A stretch of DNA of 64,000 bases from Stagnimonas aquatica (GCF_003730135.1 NZ_RJVO01000004.1:62001-126000), one strand, 5' to 3'. Numbered from the stretch's first letter, positions 20,488-29,651 are shown. Numbers and translations are program-made. Notes: a model not told the origin generated them from the sequence alone.

Positions 20488-21075
20488 ATGTGCTTTCAAA
20501 ACTGGGTCGATGATGCCCCGCCTCCCGGTCGGCAGCGCGGGTTCACCGTTATCGAATTGCTGGTGACCATCGCTGTGATGGCGATTCTTGTCGCGATGGC
20601 TGTGCCCAGCTACCGCAGCGCCATCGCCTCCAATCGGCTCTCAGTGGCTTCCTACGACTACTTCCTGGCCGTCAGCGAGGCGCGGGTGGAAGCCGTGCGC
20701 CGGAACACCAGCACCCAGGTCTGCGCCGCGTCCGGCAATGGTAGCGGCGCGCTGGCTACCGCCTGCGGCACCACCAACACGGGCGCCGTGTATGCACTTG
20801 ATTCCAGTGGCGCGGCCTTCCTGTTACGCGCGGCGCCGGAAATTCCCTCCGATATCGAGGTCGCCAACGTCGCTGCCCTGCGTTATTCCGCGCAAGGCCT
20901 GGCCCGCGCGCCGGGCTCCACCACGCCGTACCGTGGTCGCTTGGTGGACCTGAAATCCAGCGCGCTTAGCGCCAATGGTCACCGCTGCATTTACATGACT
21001 GCCGGGATTCTCCTTAAGACCTGTTCCAATACGGCCGCCTGCGATGCCAATACCGAGCCCAGTGACTGCCAGTGA
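20488..21075 (+). CDS. fimU: FimU/GspH-type minor pilin (set B, first gene)
   Basis: A GspH-family minor pilin of 195 residues. The prepilin site is GRQRG|FTVIELLVTIAVMAILVAMAV with Glu at +5. PSYRSAIASNRLSVASYDYFLAVSEARVEAVRRN is the FimU/FimT block. The beta domain has six or more cysteines, including a cluster near the end (CIYM, CSNTAACD, PSDCQ). The frame is open far upstream; the ATG at 20488 gives a leader of about 17 residues and is the best guess. It overlaps the next gene by 32 nt. It is the set B counterpart of fimT at 19539-20051 but with little sequence similarity beyond the helix. Confidence 0.82.
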   Translation: MCFQNWVDDAPPPGRQRGFTVIELLVTIAVMAILVAMAVPSYRSAIASNRLSVASYDYFLAVSEARVEAVRRNTSTQVCAASGNGSGALATACGTTNTGAVYALDSSGAAFLLRAAPEIPSDIEVANVAALRYSAQGLARAPGSTTPYRGRLVDLKSSALSANGHRCIYMTAGILLKTCSNTAACDANTEPSDCQ

Positions 21076-21607
21076 GACCCGCTGCGCCGGACTCGGCCAA
21101 GGTGCCGTCCTGGGGCGAGCCCAGGGTGGTGCCGGTCTGGTCGAGGTTCTGGTCGCGGTGCTGGTTTTGTCGATCGGCTTGTTGGGGATCGCCCTGGTGC
21201 AATCCCGCTCGCTGTCGAGCAACAACAGCAGCATGACGCGCTCCATGGCTGTGGCCGCGAGTTATTCGATCCTGGACTCCATGCGGGCTGATCGGGCGCA
21301 AGCGGTACTCGGCGCCTACAACCACGACAACACTGCTCCGCTCAAGGCGAACGACTGCCCGGCCGCTGGCAGTAGTCTGGCTAGCCGGCAACTCAACCTC
21401 TGGTGCAGCAACGAACTGGCAGCCCGTCTGGGGGAGAGTGCCGAAGCCGAGATTGTTTGCGACGCGCAAGGTGTTTGTACGGTGACCATCACATTCTTCA
21501 CCCTGGACTGCGGACGTGCCGGCGACGGCCAGACGAACGATGCTCTGTGTACCCAGACGCTTTCCGAGGGTAGAGGGCAACGGATATTCACGCAGGCGAT
21601 GCTATGA
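21044..21607 (+). CDS. pilV: Minor pilin PilV (set B)
   Basis: A PilV-like minor pilin of 187 residues. The leader is rather long and the prepilin site reads QGG|AGLVEVLVAVLVLSIGLLGIAL, with Ala instead of Phe/Met at +1 and Glu at +5. QSRSLSSNNSSMTRSMAVAASYSILDSMRAD follows as in PilV. The C-terminal domain contains paired cysteines (CDAQGVC, CGRAG, CTQT). The ATG at 21044 lies inside fimU, and the stop overlaps pilW by 4 nt (ATGA). The start is not certain, since the leader of about 29 residues is longer than usual. Confidence 0.8.
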   Translation: MPIPSPVTASETRCAGLGQGAVLGRAQGGAGLVEVLVAVLVLSIGLLGIALVQSRSLSSNNSSMTRSMAVAASYSILDSMRADRAQAVLGAYNHDNTAPLKANDCPAAGSSLASRQLNLWCSNELAARLGESAEAEIVCDAQGVCTVTITFFTLDCGRAGDGQTNDALCTQTLSEGRGQRIFTQAML

Positions 21608-22638
21608 GTCCGATCCTCTCCCTTCAACGGCAGCGCGGGTTCAACCTGATCGAGTTGATGATCGCCCTGGTCATTGGCCTGATCGTGGTGCTGGGGGCGA
21701 GCAGCGTTTTCCTTTCCAACAAGCAGTCCTACCGGACCAATTCCGCGATTGGTCAAATCCAGGAGAACGCCCGTATTGCCTTCGAGTTGCTGACCCGTGA
21801 TTTGCGCCAGGCACGTCTGACCGGCTGCGGGAACCAGACGACGACAGCCAATCTGCTCAGTAACAACACGACCTTGTGGTACGCCAACTTTGCCGGCAAC
21901 GGTCTTATCGCCTATGACGGCGGTACTGCGGACAGCAATCCCGCCTTGACGACCGGCACCGCCTCCGGCAACCACCGGGCGGGAACTGACAACCTCACCT
22001 TGATCGGGGCTTCGGACCTGGCTTACAGCCTGGCCACGCATGACGCCGCCACCAGCAAGATCACGCTCAACGAAACCAATCCAGAACTCTCGGTGGGAGA
22101 CCTCGTGGTCATCTGCGATACCGCCCAGGCCGATATCGCGCAGATCACCAGCACTACCGGGGGAGTGTACTTGGCGACCGGTACCGGAACCCCGGGCAAT
22201 ACTGCCGCGCTGTCGAAAACCTATCTGCGAAATGCGCAGGTCTCTGCGTTGAAATCGGTGACTTGGTACATCGGCTGCAATCCGCTGACCGCGCTGTCTT
22301 GCGATCCGAACCGAGGCGGCACCTCCCTGTATCGCATGGCGGCGGTTGGTGCGGCGGGGCCAACGGTTTCGTTGCAAGCCCAGGAGATGGTGCGCGGTGT
22401 GGCGGCGATGGATCTCACCTTTCTCAATACCTCCGCGACCGACTACGTCGACGCCAACGCCATCGCCGCGGCAACCTGGCCGCTGAACACCGTATCGGCG
22501 GTCCGCGTCAGCCTGCGCCTGGTGGCCGAGGATCGCTCCAGCCGGGATGCGATGAGTTCCAGCGACACCCTGCAGGCCAACGCGATGATCTTCCGCGACC
22601 TCAATACCGTCGTCGCCTTGCGCAACCCACCGATCTGA
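21604..22638 (+). CDS. pilW: Minor pilin PilW (set B)
   Basis: A PilW-type minor pilin of 344 residues. The leader and cleavage site are LQRQRG|FNLIELMIALVIGLIVVLGA. SNKQSYRTNSAIGQIQENARIAFELLTRDLRQARLTGCG is the family block. A domain with a possible disulfide (CNPLTALSC) follows, and the C-terminus AVRVSLRLVAED is PilW-like. It is coupled to pilV (4-nt overlap) and pilX (1-nt overlap). Apart from the N-terminal helix it shares little with set A PilW, so the two sets are not a recent duplication. Confidence 0.86.
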   Translation: MSPILSLQRQRGFNLIELMIALVIGLIVVLGASSVFLSNKQSYRTNSAIGQIQENARIAFELLTRDLRQARLTGCGNQTTTANLLSNNTTLWYANFAGNGLIAYDGGTADSNPALTTGTASGNHRAGTDNLTLIGASDLAYSLATHDAATSKITLNETNPELSVGDLVVICDTAQADIAQITSTTGGVYLATGTGTPGNTAALSKTYLRNAQVSALKSVTWYIGCNPLTALSCDPNRGGTSLYRMAAVGAAGPTVSLQAQEMVRGVAAMDLTFLNTSATDYVDANAIAAATWPLNTVSAVRVSLRLVAEDRSSRDAMSSSDTLQANAMIFRDLNTVVALRNPPI

Positions 22639-23270
22639 TGACCATGCGCGCGCCCTTCGCCTTTCATCACCCAACACGTTCAAGGCACTTCGCAGACGGT
22701 CAGCGCGGAGTGGCGCTGGCAGTCTCCTTGTTCCTGCTGATTCTGGTGACCCTGATCGGCTTGGCGGCCATTCGCGGCACCACCATCCAGCAGCGGATGA
22801 CCGCCAATTTCTATGACCGCGAGATTGCCTTTCAGAGCGCCGAGGCGGGCTTGCGTGCCGGAGAAGCCTACCTGAGCGACCCTGGTTCGCCGCTGGTCGA
22901 TGGAGTGGACTTTCGCAATTGTCAGGACGGCGATACCTGCTTGGCGAATCCGTTCGCCGACAGCGGGCTGGGCACCGGCTTCATAAAAACGGTCGATACC
23001 GACGATTACGACGTGTCGGACACCAACGCGCCTGGCCAGCCTCAGTTCGTCATCGAGCTGATCTGCCTGAACAATGCCTGCAGCGCAGGGGCCGGCTCTA
23101 CCGGCAACTGCCAGTCGGCCAACTGTCAGTCCTATGGCACTGAAAACACCGCTGCTGCGGACTTCGCCTACTACCGGATCACCGCACGCAGCGGCGACCC
23201 AGGCAGCGAGGCAGGCACCAACCGGGCCGTTGTCATTCTGCAAGCGGTTTTCCAGGTTCCATTGTCGTGA
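22638..23270 (+). CDS. pilX: Minor pilin PilX (set B)
   Basis: A PilX-type minor pilin of 210 residues. The hydrophobic helix QRG|VALAVSLFLLILVTLIGLAA lacks Glu at +5, as in PilX/GspK tip subunits. RGTTIQQRMTANFYDREIAFQSAEAGLRAGE is a near-textbook PilX signature. A cysteine-rich stretch (CLNNACSAG...CQSANCQ) lies in the C-terminal half. It begins in the pilW stop (TGATG) and is followed 23 nt later by pilY1-B. The family assignment is firm from the N-terminal third. Confidence 0.88.
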   Translation: MTMRAPFAFHHPTRSRHFADGQRGVALAVSLFLLILVTLIGLAAIRGTTIQQRMTANFYDREIAFQSAEAGLRAGEAYLSDPGSPLVDGVDFRNCQDGDTCLANPFADSGLGTGFIKTVDTDDYDVSDTNAPGQPQFVIELICLNNACSAGAGSTGNCQSANCQSYGTENTAAADFAYYRITARSGDPGSEAGTNRAVVILQAVFQVPLS

Positions 23271-23293
23271 CCCCATCAGACAGGAGTACCGCC

Positions 23294-26200
23294 ATGCCCA
23301 GGCACAAGCATGCAAGTCTGGTTTCTAGCCACTACTTCTGGCTCGCGCTGGGCATGGTGGTGTGGCTCTGGTGTCTGCCAGGGCGGGCGGATGTATTTGT
23401 TGACAGCACGCCCCTGTCCAAGCCCAACACCGTGCCTGGCAATTTGGTCTTGGTGCCGTCGGTGGAATGGCCGACGGTGGTCACTCAGGCCAACGATCCG
23501 GGACAGGGTGACGGTAGCGCGGTCTACACGACCGCGCCGGTCACGACCTGTCCGGGCGGTTTCACACTGACCAGTGGGTCTTGCCAGAAGTCGGTGCCCG
23601 CGACTGGAAGTTGCACGTCGCCTTACAACTTGAGCGGCAGTTCTTGTCAGCAGACAACCACACCGAATTCCACAACTACTTATTCGTGCCCGACCAATTT
23701 CTCTCCGAGCAGTGGCGTTACCAGCGGCACGACCTGCTCCAGGACCAAGTCCAGTGGTACCTATACTTCATCGGAATGTTCCGGTTTCGGTACCGGTTAC
23801 AGCAGATCCAACAGCAATAGAACCTGCTCCGGACCTTCCATCTCCTCAACTAGCTACTCGTGTCCGTCTGGTTACCTGCCGTCCAGTGGCGTCACCAGCA
23901 GCACCACCTGCACACAGACTGGTCCAAGTCCGACGTATTCCTGTGCGAGTGGCACGCTCACCGGTACCAATTGCGTCACCACGGTGAGCGGCACGACCAG
24001 AACCATTCCATACGCAGGCTACTTCAACAGCGAGCTTTGCTACGCCTATTACTATGCCGTGGAGGAAAAGAACCGCTACTTCTACCCCGTCTCAAATACG
24101 ACGACCGACGGTTCGGGTAACGCCTACCTTTGCGTTGGGCAAACCGGCGGGACTCCCGTCCAGAAGCTCTGGAGCGGCAACTTCCTCAATTGGGCCTCGA
24201 TGCAGGCCATTGATACCTTCCGTCTGGCGTTGACGGGTGGTTACCGTGTTCATCGGCCGGCTGACGGCACGCCGCCTTCGGTCACTATCACTGGGTCGGA
24301 TGGTGTCAGCGTCACCAAAACCACCAGTGAAATGCCCGGGACCACCTACTTGGAAAAGGGCAACTCTGATCGCTGGGATAACGGTTACACCAAACTGCGG
24401 CAATTGACTGCGGATGTGGCCAGTGCCACCCCCTCTGCGACGTCAAGCTTTCGGACGCGCATCGGCGCTTTACGTAACCAGATGTGGTTTATTCCCAACA
24501 GCAGCGGTGCGCTGGGGGATTCCGAGAGCTACAGCGACCCACAGGCGATCCCCTTGCCGGTGGCGGATGGGGCTCAGACGACCAGTGACGGTGATGGACC
24601 GGCCATACCCTACAACCCCGCTTACAACACCCTTCCCGACCTTGCCACTGCGAGCAATACGAATAGCACGCCCTGCGGCACAAGCCCGAGCGAGTATGGC
24701 TGCTCGATAGCAACCTGGAGTTGCCTGAACGGTGGCGCCAACGGCAACGCTACCACCACAACCGGCGACACCGACGGCACCTGTGCGTCGACGACGACGA
24801 AGGCGGCGTGTCCGACATCTGGCAATGTCTACTACAACTCCAGCACTCAGAAGTGCCAGCCAAGTTCGACCAGCACGACGGGAGCAACCGCGAACCTTTG
24901 CACGACTCCGTTTACAGGCTTGCCTACCAGTTCCGGCTCAGGCAGGACTTGCTCCTTCACCACTTACGCAGGCACCGCCGCGACCTACGCGCATGCCGGC
25001 AAAGACGCGATCTATGCCGTCAGCGTTCGTGTACAGGTTTGCGACGGCACCCTGGATACCCGCAGCCTTTGCACGAAGTACGGTAGCTACCACAAGCCCG
25101 AGGGCCTGCTTCAGAAGAACGCCAAGAAGATCCGTTACGGCCTGTTCAGCTATCTGACCGAGACGGGGCAACAGCGCCAGGGTGGTGTGATGCGTGCCCG
25201 CCAGAAGCTCATCGGCCCGGTGGTTTCGGGCGAGAAGCCATACCCGGACAAGGCCGCGCGCATCGCGGGCATCGACAACCCGGAATGGGATTCAGCGACC
25301 GGCGTGTTCATCGACAATCCTGACGACGGCGACGCGACAGCGACCAACACCAACATCGGCAACTGCGGCAGCAGCGCGCCAGACAGCAGCCAGTGTGTGG
25401 TCAAGTACAGCGGTGTCATCAACTACCTGAACCGTTTCGGCCAGATATTGACTGGTCAGTCGACGCTCAAGTCCTTCGACAATCTCACCGAGATGTATTA
25501 CACGGCCCTCCGCTATCTACGTGGCCTGGCCAACATCTCCAGTTTCAGTGATCTGACCAAGCTGGCGAGTTCGGACTTGTCGGGCTCCGGGGCCTTGGCG
25601 AAATACCAGAACGCCGATGGTTTGCCGGTGATCAACGACTGGTACAAGACTGGCGCCAACGCCAGCGTCACGGCCTGGACAGCCAGCACCCCGGCCCGTT
25701 CGACGGGCACCGACGGAGACCCGATGCTTTACCAGTGTCAGACCTCGGTCGTGCTGGGCATCGGTGATACCCACACCAACAATGAAGACGATACCGCCGA
25801 TCTGACCAAGGACAGCACTACCACCAACACACAGGCCGCCGATGGCGGCACCTGGCGCGGGTATACCGAGTTCAACAGTGGCGGCAACGGCCGGGGAAAT
25901 CTTGCCGGCCTTGCCTACTGGGCGCACCTCAACGATCTGCGCACCGATGTGCCCAACACCGAAGTAGCGAATAAGACGCAGGGTTCGCGGCGTGGTCAGA
26001 TCATCTCCACCTTTTGGGTGGACGTGGTTGAGCAGAACGACCTTTACGCCACGACCACCAACCAGTTCTACAACGCGACCAAGTACGGTGGATACAACAT
26101 CCCGGTTGATGACTGGAACGCCAACGGCAATGCCACCCGGCATGACGCCGCATGGTTCAACAGCAACCAGGCCACATGGACGTCAGCGACGCAGACGGTC

Positions 26201-28309
26201 AAGGTCGAGACCGGGCTGGGTGGTAGCGGAGACTACTACCAGCCCAACAACATGTATCTGGCCAACAACGGCCAGAAGATGATTGACGGGCTGAACGCCG
26301 CCTTCTCAAAAATTGTCGAGGATCTCGCTGGTTCGGGCGCCTCGCTGGCAGCGAACAGCACGAAGCTCGATACCGGCACGACGACCTATCAGGCTGTCTA
26401 CTACACCGGCGACTGGCGTGGCGACGTCAAGGCGTTCCCTGTGAGTGGGACGGGTACCATCTCCACGACCGCGGTCTGGGAAGCTTCGAAGCGGCTGCCA
26501 GCGGCCTCCGCCCGTAACATCGTGACCTGCACTGGCTCCGGCACCTGCTCCAGCAGTGTGTCCTTCAAGACGACCACGACCTTCGATACCAAGAATTATC
26601 TCTGTGCCAACTCGGCTGCCTGTGGTTCGGGGGAGGCCGACAGTCTCATCAATTACCTGCGCGGCACCAGTGTCAGCACTCTGCGCCTGCGGTCCACGGC
26701 CTTGGGCGACATCGTCAACTCGCAGCCGGTATTTTCCGGGTCGCCAAACCCCAACCTGTATAACGGCCGGAACTTCGCATCGGCCTACCGGACGTTCGCC
26801 AACCATTCCGACGTCAAGACTCGAAAGAAGATGATCTACGTGGCGGCGAACGACGGCATGGTGCACGCGTTTAGCGCCGAGGCGACGTCATTCACCGCGA
26901 CTATCGACAGCGTCAGCACCAACGTTCTCCCTGGCCAGGAGGTGTTCGCCTATCTGCCAAGGGCCGTTATCAAGAGCGGACTTCGCAAGATTTCTGCTGC
27001 CGACTACGGTGATACCACCAACCCTCACCAGTTCTGGAACGATGGCGAACTGGTGGTGGCAGATGTCGAATGCGCCACCGCCTGCCCGAACGCCGTGGGA
27101 GGTTGGGCTACCGTGCTGGTGGGTACCACGGGGCGTGGGCCGTCCAAGGCGGTCTATGCCCTGGATGTCACCGACCCGACTGATATTCAACTGCTATGGG
27201 AGCGCTCTTCGGCCGACGGCGTCACTGGCAGCGACTACATCGGTCAGGTTGTCGGCAAGCCGGTGATCGCGAGGGTCAGTAGTGCCGGCGGTTGGGCGGT
27301 GCTGATGGGCAACGGCTACAACAGCACCCAGAATGCGCCGGCGCTCTTGCAGTTCAACATCACCGATGGGACTTTGAGTGTCTACACCACCGGTGGTAGC
27401 GCAGACGATGGCCTTGCTCCACCCGCAGTCTGGATCAAGGACGCCAATGTCAGCAGCAATGTCAGCAGCGAGGCCTATGCCGGTGATCTGAACGGTAACG
27501 TCTGGGGATTCACCTTGACGGCATCGGGCGGCGGTGCCGGCACCAAGCTCTTCATCGCCAAGGACCGCGACGGTAGTGGTTTCAAGCTGCAGCCCATCAC
27601 CTCGGGCATGCTGGTCGCCAAGAATCCGGAGGACAATCAGGTCTGGGTCTTCTTTGGCACCGGCTCGTTCCTGTCCAGTTTCAAGGCAACCGATGGCTTG
27701 CAGACCTGGTACGGCCTGATCGTTCAGGGTGCCGACAAGGTCAGTTGCACTGGTTCCAGTAGTTGCTCGGCGCGTTCGGCGCTGCGTCAGCGCAGTATCG
27801 TCGCTGAAAGCGCGGCCTCGAACACCAGCCTTGCCGCGCGTGCGATCAGTGCCTCCACCGCTAGCGATATGGTCGGCAAGAAGGGTTGGTTCATCGACCT
27901 GAAGCTGAGTGGTGGGTCCGAGAAGGGTGAGCGCATGATTACCTCCAACCAGTTCTACGGGTATCTGTTGGTCGGAACTACGCGTCTACCCACGACCGGT
28001 GATCCCTGCAATCCTTCCGGTAGTGGTTGGGTGATGGCGATCTACCCCTTCACCGGAGCGCCGCCGAGTACCGCGTTCTTCGACGTGAACAGCAGCGGAA
28101 TCTTCACGGATGATCGAGTGATCGCCGCCGATGGAACTTCCTACGTGGCGGCTGGTGTCGGGTTTGGCGCCATTCCGAACAACCCGATCTTCGTCGGGCA
28201 CACCATGATGATGAGTTTCGACAATGCGACTACCGGCAGCCTAAATGTCCGCCCCACCGGCGCGGGTGTGGCGGCACGCTTGTCCTGGCGTGAACTGGTG
28301 GGACAATGA
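23294..28309 (+). CDS. pilY1: PilY1/PilC-type pilus tip adhesin (set B)
   Basis: A secreted tip protein of 1671 residues. The ATG at 23294 has AGGAG 7 nt before it and gives a signal peptide ending near residue 32. The N-terminus continues as in PilY1 forms without a canonical vWA site (VPGNLVLVPSVEWPTVVTQA). Residues about 86-227 are Cys-rich with near-repeated loops (YSCPxxxxPSSGVTSxTTC). A second Cys-rich, Ser/Thr-rich insert lies near residues 460-560. The C-terminal propeller is clear (YVAANDGMVHAF, YALDVTDP, GNGYNS, YAGDLNGNVWGF, WVFFGTGSFL). The calcium loop before YAGD (D1383 ANVSSNVSS) has lost the usual DG core. Confidence 0.92.
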   Translation: MPRHKHASLVSSHYFWLALGMVVWLWCLPGRADVFVDSTPLSKPNTVPGNLVLVPSVEWPTVVTQANDPGQGDGSAVYTTAPVTTCPGGFTLTSGSCQKSVPATGSCTSPYNLSGSSCQQTTTPNSTTTYSCPTNFSPSSGVTSGTTCSRTKSSGTYTSSECSGFGTGYSRSNSNRTCSGPSISSTSYSCPSGYLPSSGVTSSTTCTQTGPSPTYSCASGTLTGTNCVTTVSGTTRTIPYAGYFNSELCYAYYYAVEEKNRYFYPVSNTTTDGSGNAYLCVGQTGGTPVQKLWSGNFLNWASMQAIDTFRLALTGGYRVHRPADGTPPSVTITGSDGVSVTKTTSEMPGTTYLEKGNSDRWDNGYTKLRQLTADVASATPSATSSFRTRIGALRNQMWFIPNSSGALGDSESYSDPQAIPLPVADGAQTTSDGDGPAIPYNPAYNTLPDLATASNTNSTPCGTSPSEYGCSIATWSCLNGGANGNATTTTGDTDGTCASTTTKAACPTSGNVYYNSSTQKCQPSSTSTTGATANLCTTPFTGLPTSSGSGRTCSFTTYAGTAATYAHAGKDAIYAVSVRVQVCDGTLDTRSLCTKYGSYHKPEGLLQKNAKKIRYGLFSYLTETGQQRQGGVMRARQKLIGPVVSGEKPYPDKAARIAGIDNPEWDSATGVFIDNPDDGDATATNTNIGNCGSSAPDSSQCVVKYSGVINYLNRFGQILTGQSTLKSFDNLTEMYYTALRYLRGLANISSFSDLTKLASSDLSGSGALAKYQNADGLPVINDWYKTGANASVTAWTASTPARSTGTDGDPMLYQCQTSVVLGIGDTHTNNEDDTADLTKDSTTTNTQAADGGTWRGYTEFNSGGNGRGNLAGLAYWAHLNDLRTDVPNTEVANKTQGSRRGQIISTFWVDVVEQNDLYATTTNQFYNATKYGGYNIPVDDWNANGNATRHDAAWFNSNQATWTSATQTVKVETGLGGSGDYYQPNNMYLANNGQKMIDGLNAAFSKIVEDLAGSGASLAANSTKLDTGTTTYQAVYYTGDWRGDVKAFPVSGTGTISTTAVWEASKRLPAASARNIVTCTGSGTCSSSVSFKTTTTFDTKNYLCANSAACGSGEADSLINYLRGTSVSTLRLRSTALGDIVNSQPVFSGSPNPNLYNGRNFASAYRTFANHSDVKTRKKMIYVAANDGMVHAFSAEATSFTATIDSVSTNVLPGQEVFAYLPRAVIKSGLRKISAADYGDTTNPHQFWNDGELVVADVECATACPNAVGGWATVLVGTTGRGPSKAVYALDVTDPTDIQLLWERSSADGVTGSDYIGQVVGKPVIARVSSAGGWAVLMGNGYNSTQNAPALLQFNITDGTLSVYTTGGSADDGLAPPAVWIKDANVSSNVSSEAYAGDLNGNVWGFTLTASGGGAGTKLFIAKDRDGSGFKLQPITSGMLVAKNPEDNQVWVFFGTGSFLSSFKATDGLQTWYGLIVQGADKVSCTGSSSCSARSALRQRSIVAESAASNTSLAARAISASTASDMVGKKGWFIDLKLSGGSEKGERMITSNQFYGYLLVGTTRLPTTGDPCNPSGSGWVMAIYPFTGAPPSTAFFDVNSSGIFTDDRVIAADGTSYVAAGVGFGAIPNNPIFVGHTMMMSFDNATTGSLNVRPTGAGVAARLSWRELVGQ

Positions 28310-28857
28310 CAGTCGCCAGTTTTTCGCAAACCTCCGTCGATATGAGAAAGCACTGCCAACAAAGCCCCGTTAACGCCGCGCTCTTGCCGCAAGCCACGAG
28401 TACGGGAGGAGCACAGCATCGGTCTCAGTTCGGCTTCAGCTTGATCGAACTGATGATCACGGTGGTGATTGTCTCGATCCTTGCCGCCATCGCGATCCCG
28501 TCCTACAGCAATTCCGTCACCAAGTCCCGGCGTCGCGCGGCCGAGGCCTGTCTCTCCATCTATGTCCAGTACATGGAGCGCTTCTATACGGCGAACATGC
28601 GCTACGACAAAAGGGTGGATAGCACCGATAACACCTTGCCTGCCTTTGACTGCGCTTCCAACCAGAACACTGGCAACGATTACACCTATTCATTCCCTTC
28701 GGGCTCCCCGACGCGCTCGACCTACGTTGTCCAGGCGGTTCCCAAGGGGAACCAGGCCACACGGGATACGGCTTGTGGAACGCTGACACTGAACCAGGCT
28801 GGCACGCGTGGAGCGAACGGCTCGACCGCCGCTGCGAACGTATCGAAATGCTGGTGA
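28306..28857 (+). CDS. pilE: Type IV minor pilin PilE (set B) with long leader
   Basis: A PilE-like minor pilin of 183 residues. The cleavage site is SQFG|FSLIELMITVVIVSILAAIAIPSY, followed by RRRAAEACLSIYVQYMERFYTANMRYD, typical of PilE. The C-terminus has three conserved-looking cysteines (FDCAS, DTACG, SKCW). The ATG at 28306 overlaps the pilY1-B stop (ATGA) and would give an unusually long 43-residue leader. A second ATG at 28342 would give 31 residues. It ends set B and converges with the extra fimT-like gene. Confidence 0.86.
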   Translation: MTVASFSQTSVDMRKHCQQSPVNAALLPQATSTGGAQHRSQFGFSLIELMITVVIVSILAAIAIPSYSNSVTKSRRRAAEACLSIYVQYMERFYTANMRYDKRVDSTDNTLPAFDCASNQNTGNDYTYSFPSGSPTRSTYVVQAVPKGNQATRDTACGTLTLNQAGTRGANGSTAAANVSKCW

Positions 28858-28888
28858 ACCTGCTTTGGCGAGCGAAGGCGACGACGCG

Positions 28889-29494
28889 CTAAGGAGCGAG
28901 GCAGCGCCCGGCGTGGTCGTGATGTTCGGTGACGATCCGTCCGCTGCCGATGAGTACCAGGTCGATGGTGTTATCCGCTGGCATTCGCTCGACGCAGACG
29001 CGTACACGCCCTGCGGCGAAAGCGCCGGTCGCCGTTTCTGCTCGGCCAGTCGGCGTGAAGACCACGCGATTCCGGAACGGGCCGTTGGCTGCGACGGTCA
29101 GATAAGAGCTGCTATTCGAACGGCTCTCCAGATGCAGGCGTTCCCCTGAATCGAAGACGCCGTCCCGGTCCTGATCCTCGAAGACCAGCCATTCCTGAAG
29201 ACTCCAGTCGCCGTGACAGCCGACCTCGCTGCGGCCTGCGCAGAAGGCGATGGCTCGATTGCCGCTCACCGCCAACTGTCGCGCGGTTCCGGCCGCCAGC
29301 AGGATCTGATTGCTGGTGACGGCGAGCTGGTTTCTTCTCGCCACCTGGTCGAAGGCCGGGATCGCCAAGCCCAGTAGCACGCCTGCCACGGCGACCGTGA
29401 CCAGCAGCTCAAGCAAGGTGAATCCGCCTTGTCGGCAGGTCTTGTGCGAATGCCCCAACCAGCCAGAAGCAACCGGCATCCAGTTCCCGAGCAT
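28889..29494 (-). CDS. Additional FimT/GspH-type minor pilin
   Basis: A GspH/FimT-family pilin of 201 residues converging on set B pilE with a 31-nt gap. The prepilin site is CRQGG|FTLLELLVTVAVAGVLLGLAIPAF. QVARRNQLAVTSNQILLAAGTARQLAVSGNRAIAFC is the family block. The C-terminal part has VVFTPTGRAE, matching the GspH beta domain, and a terminal cysteine (GRCLAP). The ATG at 29494 is chosen; an ATG at 29479 is also possible and gives a more usual leader. It is a stand-alone third copy, oriented with suf rather than with set B. Confidence 0.8.
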   Translation of the reverse strand: MLGNWMPVASGWLGHSHKTCRQGGFTLLELLVTVAVAGVLLGLAIPAFDQVARRNQLAVTSNQILLAAGTARQLAVSGNRAIAFCAGRSEVGCHGDWSLQEWLVFEDQDRDGVFDSGERLHLESRSNSSSYLTVAANGPFRNRVVFTPTGRAETATGAFAAGRVRVCVERMPADNTIDLVLIGSGRIVTEHHDHAGRCLAP

Positions 29495-29651
29495 GGCCCC
29501 TCCCAGACGCAAGGGGCAGGCTCGCCGGCAGTTCTCCAGGGTTCCCAACCCCTTCGCTGCCGCCTGTCCCGGCGACTCATTTGTTGTGCCGTCGATGCTA
29601 GCCCTGTTCGGCGGGCGCGCAAAGCGGCATGCGATGAGCGGGTGGTTTGTG

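Noticed and set aside
12204-28857. Assembly duplication as the cause of two pil operons
   Set aside because: The two sets differ almost everywhere outside the pilin helices and lie on opposite strands, so they cannot be a misassembled copy.
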